The position numbers were made by a program, and so were the translations under genes. Below are positions 38,079-42,981 of a stretch of DNA of 42,981 bases, one piece after another (position 1 is the stretch's first letter; each line of letters starts with the position of its first letter). The notes below the pieces were generated by a model. That model saw only the letters and a program-made list of their open reading frames with translations, did no database searches and had not been told where the DNA came from. Source of the stretch: Nitrosomonas sp. Nm166 (lineage in GTDB: Bacteria > Pseudomonadota > Gammaproteobacteria > Burkholderiales > Nitrosomonadaceae); the NCBI RefSeq assembly GCF_900112825.1, contig NZ_FONE01000030.1:1-42981 (forward strand), read 5' to 3'.

Positions 38079-39608
38079 TCGTTACTACCCCTATAGTTCT
38101 GCTCTAAAAGCGAGAAGGGAAGCGATTTTTCGGGGGTTCTAAACCCCTCATTTCGGCAGTATCGAAGCCGTTCGCTGAAAGCGAGTTTCAGGACGGCTCT
38201 TTTATGCTCCAGCCTGTCAGAAACCCATAATTTATGCGGGTTTGACAGGAACGAGAACGCGGTTCTAAATGTTTCATCGAACGATTGCAGCGGACGACCG
38301 CATTGCGCTATTTTTTCATCATGTGCGACCTTTTCTTCTTCCAGTTGACGTATCTTTTTCTCATAAGCCGTGATCAATATCTGATTGTCGGCTTCCGCGA
38401 TCCGATCTAAGAACTGTTCCGTCTTGCGTTCGATCTGAATAAGACTGCGGCGAATAGCATCCGCTTCCTGTTTTGCATCATTACACCGCACATTCCACAG
38501 ATCGGTGAATATCTCGGCAGCTAGGAAGAACATTTCCTGGGAAGGCTTCATATCGCTCAACAGCGCTTCAAACTCGCCTTCCAGCTTGTCCTTACGAACA
38601 GATTTACCATATTGACTGCATTTGGTTCCATTTGGCTTTCCATGGCATAGGTAATAAGCATGCAGCCCGTTCCTGCCGCGTGACCAGCATGCGGTCAAGG
38701 GCGTACCACAGCAGGCGCAGGCGACAAAGCCGCGCAGAGGGAAGTCCTCATTGATGTCCTTGCGTACGGGTGCTTTAGCTTCTCCCTTCAATCGTGCCTG
38801 AATCTTTTTATAGGTTTCAAAGCTGATCAGCGGTTCATGATGACCTCTGACCAGATGGATATTCCAGTCCGGCTTGTCCAGATAACCTGCATATAAAACG
38901 CGATTGAGGATTTCCTTTATCCTCTGCATATGCACGGTTCCAAACCTGTCCTTGGGAAAATGCGGTGATGAATGAAAACCGCATCAATTCGCCTTGCGAC
39001 TCGAACCGGCCAGAAGCAAATCCCTCTAGCCCTTCCGTAATGACGGAAGCGCAGGGCTGATCCGGAACAAGCAGTTTGCCGTGCTTAGCCACCTTTTTAT
39101 AGCGATAACCGACTGGGGCGTTGAACACGAAATATCCGCTCATCATGCGGGCTTTCATACGGTTTAAAACTTGCTCGGCGTTCTTCTCGCGCTGGTGTGC
39201 GGCCACAGACGCCAATAAATGCTCGACCAGCCTGCTATCGGAATCGTCCCCAAATTCAATGGACGGCGATTCCAGCTTGCCCCCGGCAGCGGCAATAGAA
39301 GCACGCAAATGTAAGTGCGTCTCAATATCCTTGGCTGTCTCAATATCCTTGGCTAAACGCGAGATGTCATCAATGATTACTATCGGATTAGCGGCACGAT
39401 ATTTCTTGAGATACGTGAGCATGGCTTTCATGTTCGGACGATCCAGCAGTTTGCCGGTAATCCCTTCGTCATGAAAGACTTCCACGACCTCATAACCCTT
39501 ATGTTTTGCATATTCCCGGCAGCGCGTCTCTTGGGAGGCCAGCCCATGACCTTCAGTGACCTGTTTGGGACTGCTTACGCGGCAATAGATAACGGCTTGT
39601 TGTGTCAT
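38039..39608 (-). pseudogene. Large serine recombinase, frameshifted
   Basis: The N-terminal frame starts at ATG 39608 (MTQQAVIYCRVSSPKQ, with the catalytic serine) behind AGAGGG and contains the resolvase core IDDISRLAKD. The C-terminal frame (to 38039) has the recombinase domain (MQRIKEILNRVLYAGYL), a zinc ribbon (CACCGTPL followed by YYLCHGKPNG) and a coiled coil (about 38300-38450). The two frames join if one T is removed from the T-run opposite 38975-38978 (GGTTTTC), so a 1-nt insertion breaks the gene. An 18-bp tandem duplication also adds six residues to the catalytic domain. Its last residues (VLLRGVEPPTY) are read from the duplicated tRNA sequence. A sequencing error at the T-run cannot be excluded. 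Confidence 0.85.
39319..39354 (-). repeat. 18-bp perfect tandem duplication inside the recombinase
   Basis: The unit GTCTCAATATCCTTGGCT occurs twice back to back. In the coding frame it doubles AKDIET just after the conserved DDISRL core, where related recombinases have a single copy. It is likely a recent slip or duplication that damages the enzyme. Confidence 0.9.
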
Positions 39609-39621
39609 GGCAGAATCCCTC

Positions 39622-39918
39622 TTACTTATCCAGCCCGAATGCGGCATTTTGGTATGAAGATTTGATTGAACGATCTTTTGAATCTATCACGTCACCTTGA
39701 TTCTGCAAAGTTTCGCTGTTTCGTTCCTGCAAGGCGTGCTGGATCGGATGCTTGTGGAAAGCCGCCGATACGAATTCGTCCATAATCATATAAACATAGC
39801 GGATAATTTCTTCTTCGCGCTCTTTGCCCAGATTGTACGGTGCGAGATGCTTACGATACTTTTCTATATCCAATTTCATAGCAGACACGATTGCACGCTT
39901 CTGCCGGGGCAAAAGCAT
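39622..39918 (-). CDS. Small conserved-type protein paired with the serine recombinase
   Basis: The 98-residue hypothetical protein has an acidic/basic helical character (MKLDIEKYRKHLAPYNLGKE, then IIRYVYMIMDEFVSAAF). AAGGA stands close before its ATG. It ends 13 bp before the recombinase start and is clearly co-transcribed. Small genes of this sort regularly precede serine recombinases, so it may be a directionality or accessory factor (inference). I do not recognise a named family. Confidence 0.65.
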   Translation of the reverse strand: MLLPRQKRAIVSAMKLDIEKYRKHLAPYNLGKEREEEIIRYVYMIMDEFVSAAFHKHPIQHALQERNSETLQNQGDVIDSKDRSIKSSYQNAAFGLDK

Positions 39919-39956
39919 GTTCCTTAAGAATTGATGATGTACGAAATTATGAGAGT

Positions 39957-39973
39957 CGCCTGCTTAGCAGGCG
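39957..39973. repeat. Perfect GC-rich inverted repeat upstream of the recombinase pair
   Basis: CGCCTGC and GCAGGCG are separated by TTA in an AT-rich gap (39919-40191). It lies about 40 bp upstream of the small recombinase-partner gene, so it may be an operator; it is 220 bp past the NTPase stop with no T-run, which argues against a terminator. Confidence 0.45.
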
Positions 39974-40191
39974 GGAAACTGTTGAATCCAACTTACAGTG
40001 ATGATTGCAACATGGAGACGCAAATCGGGTGATTTGCCTAATTGATATCCCTTTTAAAACAATGAGTCAAGGAAGAAATTCCTTTCATAAATGGTTAATT
40101 ATTTTTTAGAATTAAAAATTGTTTTAAGCAAGCCACTCGCAAGATTTAAGTTATAAATCTGCATCTTAAATTAAAGAGAATATGTTTCAAT

Positions 40192-42861
40192 TTAATCTGA
40201 GAACCATTCCATACCATTTTGATGGTAACCTAGGTTAATCATAGCTTGCATGTCTCCTTGTTTCGCAGCTAGCTTGTATAATTCAATGGCTTTCTTCAGA
40301 CTTTTAGTAACTACTATGCCTTGTTCATAATAATAACCAAGATTAACCATAGCATTACTATTGCCTTGTTCAACAGCCTGCTGAAACATGTCGATAGCTT
40401 TTTTTAAATTCTTCTCAACCCCATCGCCATTTTCGTAACAAATTCCGAGATTGAACATTGCTGTACTGTTACCTAACGTAATTGCTTGGTGATAAAGACT
40501 AATCGCTTTATTCCAATCTTGCTCAACGCCTTCACCTACTTGATAATAATAGCTAAGATTGACCATGGCATTGCTTTCACCTAACTCAACTGCTCGTTGG
40601 AATAGCTCAATCGCCTTGTCTTGGCTCTGTTCTACGCCACTCCCGCTTTCGTAGCAAACACCAAGATTCACCATTGCAGCGCTATTGCCCAACTCTACTG
40701 CAAGTTTAAATAGATCAATAGCTCTTTGCTCATCTTGTTCAATGCCATCGCCATTTTCGTAGCAAAGACCAAGATTGAAAATCGCTGAGCTGTTGCCTAA
40801 CTTAGCTGCTTGCCAATACAGATCCGCGGCCTTATTCGAATCTTGTATTATTCCTTCACCTCTCTGATAGATAAGACCTAAATGTACCATTGTTGCTATA
40901 TCACCTTTTTCAATTGCCTGTTCATATAAACTGATAGCAGTATCCCAGTTCTGTTTGACTCCATTTCCTAATTCATAACAAAGACCAAGATTAAACATTG
41001 CGATAGAGTTATTTTTCTGTATCGCTTTCTGATACAGATCAATAGCTATATTTAAATCCCGCTCAACTCCATATCCATTATCATAGCAAACTCCTAAATT
41101 AACCATTGCCTTGCTATCATTTTTTTCATTTGCTTTATGAAATAGTTCAATAGCTTTATTCAAATCTTGCTCAACCCCTTCACCCTTTGAATAGCAAACA
41201 CCCAGATCTACCATAGCATTAGTATCTTCTTTTGCTATGGCTTGTTGATACCAATATATAGTTTTATAAGAATTTCGTTGAACGGTAATGCCTTGACTAT
41301 AAAAAAAACCAAGGTAATTCATGGCGGAGATATCGGATAAATTTCCAGCATATTCCAATGCATCGATAATATTCTGCGGTATCTTTGAATTTCGCAGTAG
41401 TTTATCAGTAATGGCTACTGCAACATGGGCCAAGGCTTCATAACAGTTATCGCATGGAAGTTTATGTGCTATTAATTCATGTATTAAATCCCACTTATCA
41501 TATTCTTTTGATATATCAATAAAATCTTGTGTAATCCGATGTAGAAATAGTGCTGTATTCTTAGGCGAATATTGCCATGCAATTTCTAACAACTCTTCGA
41601 AGTTAAGGCCTCTATAAAAACAAAACAGAACAAACCATTCCCCTAATAAATGTGGTTCCATTGCAAAAATTTGCTGAGGATGATCATCTTTATTAATAAG
41701 ATACCCACTAGCAATGAAAATTGCCTTTTGTCGAAGAGGCCAACCAATCTCACCAAAATACCTCTTAATTTGAACATCCTCAAAAGATATCTGGCGGACT
41801 ATTGTCGCTAGTACCGCTAACTTCATGGCGGGATGACTTTCTCCCCAGGTAGGGGCTCTTTGCTCTTGCTCATCAAAAAACTTTTCCCAACGCCACTTAT
41901 CACGGGTTAGTTGATGATTTAGTAGTTTAATTTTTGTCCAGCTTTGATATCCTTCTTCCGTTACACTTAGTTGTTGCGCCAATAAATAAGCATATAGAGG
42001 CCTGCCGGAATCATCGATCCGCTCTAATGTTTCTGTTAGTATTGCATCGGAGAGAGTAAGTGTTTTAGCGTATAACTGCGCTAATAATTCTTTGACGATA
42101 TTGACCAGATCATTGACATTCAGTTTTTTTAATTCCTCAACGCCGTTTTCAAAACGATAAGGGCGGAGGCTATCCTCATCGAAATAGTTTTCTTCGCATA
42201 GCTTGAGAAACCACTCTGCTTTATCACTGATATGCTTTGAAAACCTTCTCTCATTATGAGCATTTTGATTGTCCTTATTTAATATTATTCCCTGATTCCA
42301 AGGTTGCCTTTCCACTAATAGGATGCGCACCTTATGATCAAAATTTTCTTGATTATCAATTAGGGATTGAAGAATAAATTTTATTTCTTCTTCCCTTCCG
42401 ATCACGTAATCAAAAATAAATAAATAAGGTTTATCAGGCTTCCATTTTTCCCAGCCGTGCCTGAAAGATTTAATATTATGCTTTGTGAGGAATCCTGCAC
42501 GCCACTTCAATTTTTTCAAAGCATAATGCATTAATTCATATGCCAAACGACTTTTACCTTGCCCGGCAACGCCAGCAAGCTGGAACCATGCAACTTGTGA
42601 ATCTTCCAAATTACATTTCAAGAATTTTTTTAAACGTATTTTTTGTTTACCCCTCCCAATCAACGGATGAGCAATATTTGCAAAATAATTAATATTGCCA
42701 ATTTTTGGTTCGGGAATGGTTAATTGCGGTTGGATTGAGTCTGGTTGTTTGATGCCTTCTAGGGGCAGTTCATTCTCAAGCTTTTCTCGCTTGAGTCTTT
42801 TTTCTTCATTAAGAAGGTGCTTATTTATATCATTTATTGCGTAATCTAGAGCATTCTGCAC
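40192..42861 (-). CDS. STAND-like P-loop NTPase with Sel1 repeats, probably 5'-truncated
   Basis: The protein has 889 residues from GTG 42861. A P-loop LAGVAGQGKSRLA (K103) and a Walker-B-like strand YLFIFDYV identify a STAND/AAA-type ATPase (about 85-350), followed by a helical region. Ten full 36-residue Sel1 (TPR-like) repeats start at residue 513, pattern AMVNLGVCYxxGxGVEQD, with a partial eleventh. STAND proteins with repeat sensors act in signalling, programmed death and phage defence, usually with an N-terminal effector. Here only about 80 residues precede the NTPase, the GTG has no ribosome-binding site and an in-frame stop adjoins it, just where an IS630 element begins. I infer that the original N-terminus was lost. 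Confidence 0.75.
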   Translation of the reverse strand: MQNALDYAINDINKHLLNEEKRLKREKLENELPLEGIKQPDSIQPQLTIPEPKIGNINYFANIAHPLIGRGKQKIRLKKFLKCNLEDSQVAWFQLAGVAGQGKSRLAYELMHYALKKLKWRAGFLTKHNIKSFRHGWEKWKPDKPYLFIFDYVIGREEEIKFILQSLIDNQENFDHKVRILLVERQPWNQGIILNKDNQNAHNERRFSKHISDKAEWFLKLCEENYFDEDSLRPYRFENGVEELKKLNVNDLVNIVKELLAQLYAKTLTLSDAILTETLERIDDSGRPLYAYLLAQQLSVTEEGYQSWTKIKLLNHQLTRDKWRWEKFFDEQEQRAPTWGESHPAMKLAVLATIVRQISFEDVQIKRYFGEIGWPLRQKAIFIASGYLINKDDHPQQIFAMEPHLLGEWFVLFCFYRGLNFEELLEIAWQYSPKNTALFLHRITQDFIDISKEYDKWDLIHELIAHKLPCDNCYEALAHVAVAITDKLLRNSKIPQNIIDALEYAGNLSDISAMNYLGFFYSQGITVQRNSYKTIYWYQQAIAKEDTNAMVDLGVCYSKGEGVEQDLNKAIELFHKANEKNDSKAMVNLGVCYDNGYGVERDLNIAIDLYQKAIQKNNSIAMFNLGLCYELGNGVKQNWDTAISLYEQAIEKGDIATMVHLGLIYQRGEGIIQDSNKAADLYWQAAKLGNSSAIFNLGLCYENGDGIEQDEQRAIDLFKLAVELGNSAAMVNLGVCYESGSGVEQSQDKAIELFQRAVELGESNAMVNLSYYYQVGEGVEQDWNKAISLYHQAITLGNSTAMFNLGICYENGDGVEKNLKKAIDMFQQAVEQGNSNAMVNLGYYYEQGIVVTKSLKKAIELYKLAAKQGDMQAMINLGYHQNGMEWFSD

Positions 42862-42864
42862 TTA

Positions 42865-42981
42865 AATAGAGTCGATAAGGATTCTCAAAGGATGAGATAT
42901 AGTTGATGATCTTGCTATGAGGAGGTGACATATGCCAAAACCCTTATCGAATGATCTCAGGAAGCGTCTGATCAAGGCGGT
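42865..42981 (+). mobile_element. IS630-family insertion sequence, left part
   Basis: The left boundary is placed at a TA dinucleotide (42863-42864), the normal IS630 target, because the host reading frame ends there. The terminal repeat cannot be checked without the other end, which is outside the window. Confidence 0.5.
42932..42981 (+). CDS. IS630-family transposase, first 16 codons
   Basis: ATG 42932 follows a strong GAGGAGGTGA ribosome-binding site. The visible residues MPKPLSNDLRKRLIKA are a typical beginning of the helix-turn-helix domain of IS630-type transposases. The rest lies beyond the right edge. Confidence 0.7.
   Translation, partial: MPKPLSNDLRKRLIKA

Noticed and set aside
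40240..41325. Regular 108-bp period, first suspected as a CRISPR or satellite array
   Set aside because: It is the coding sequence of diverged 36-residue Sel1 repeats; the DNA units are not identical and there are no spacers.

Overview
The window looks like chromosome from a betaproteobacterium, possibly a Nitrosomonas relative. The gene order aroQ-accB-accC-prmA followed by a DUF3426 zinc-ribbon gene is typical of Betaproteobacteria, and the glycogen and methionine-synthase proteins look betaproteobacterial. The genus is a guess, because nothing in the window is diagnostic.

Layout. (A) 1-5.6 kb, minus strand: an iron-regulated lipopeptide (siderophore-type) assembly locus. An ECF sigma factor leads MbtH, a type II thioesterase, an Sfp-type phosphopantetheinyl transferase and the start of a FAAL-ACP-condensation NRPS that runs off the left edge. 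Three Fur-box-like palindromes lie in the upstream regions. (B) 5.7-8.7 kb: a membrane-anchored lytic transglycosylase, then a cyclic-di-GMP (GEMM-I) riboswitch in front of a secreted glycoside-hydrolase-like protein. (C) 8.7-19.4 kb: a glycogen cluster, with glgB divergent from glgC, two GH57 enzymes, pgi and glgA. (D) 19.4-27.5 kb, minus strand: metH, then aroQ-accB-accC-prmA-DUF3426.

(E) 27.74-38.08 kb: tRNA-Thr(CGU) carrying an integrated element of about 10.3 kb. The element is bounded by a 47-bp perfect direct repeat of the tRNA 3' end (27775-27821 and 38032-38078). Its minus-strand backbone is a tyrosine integrase, an excisionase-like HTH protein, a Rep-type replication initiator and an unknown gene. 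Its plus-strand cargo is a divergent encapsulin-fold (HK97-fold) shell protein, a 1453-aa protein I do not recognise and a small all-helical protein. No known encapsulin cargo enzyme is present. This is the best candidate in the window for an undescribed system.

(F) 38.0-43.0 kb: a second mobile region. A serine recombinase gene is broken by a frameshift, and its 3' end reads into the duplicated tRNA sequence. Its small partner gene follows, then a STAND-type P-loop NTPase with about ten Sel1 repeats. The 5' end of that gene abuts, and is probably cut by, an IS630-family insertion sequence running off the right edge.

How the parts fit: A is a self-contained iron-scavenging module with its own sigma factor. 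C makes and remodels glycogen from fructose-6-P or glucose-6-P via ADP-glucose. D is housekeeping. E and F form an integration hot spot at tRNA-Thr carrying accessory genes that may be defensive or capsid-like.
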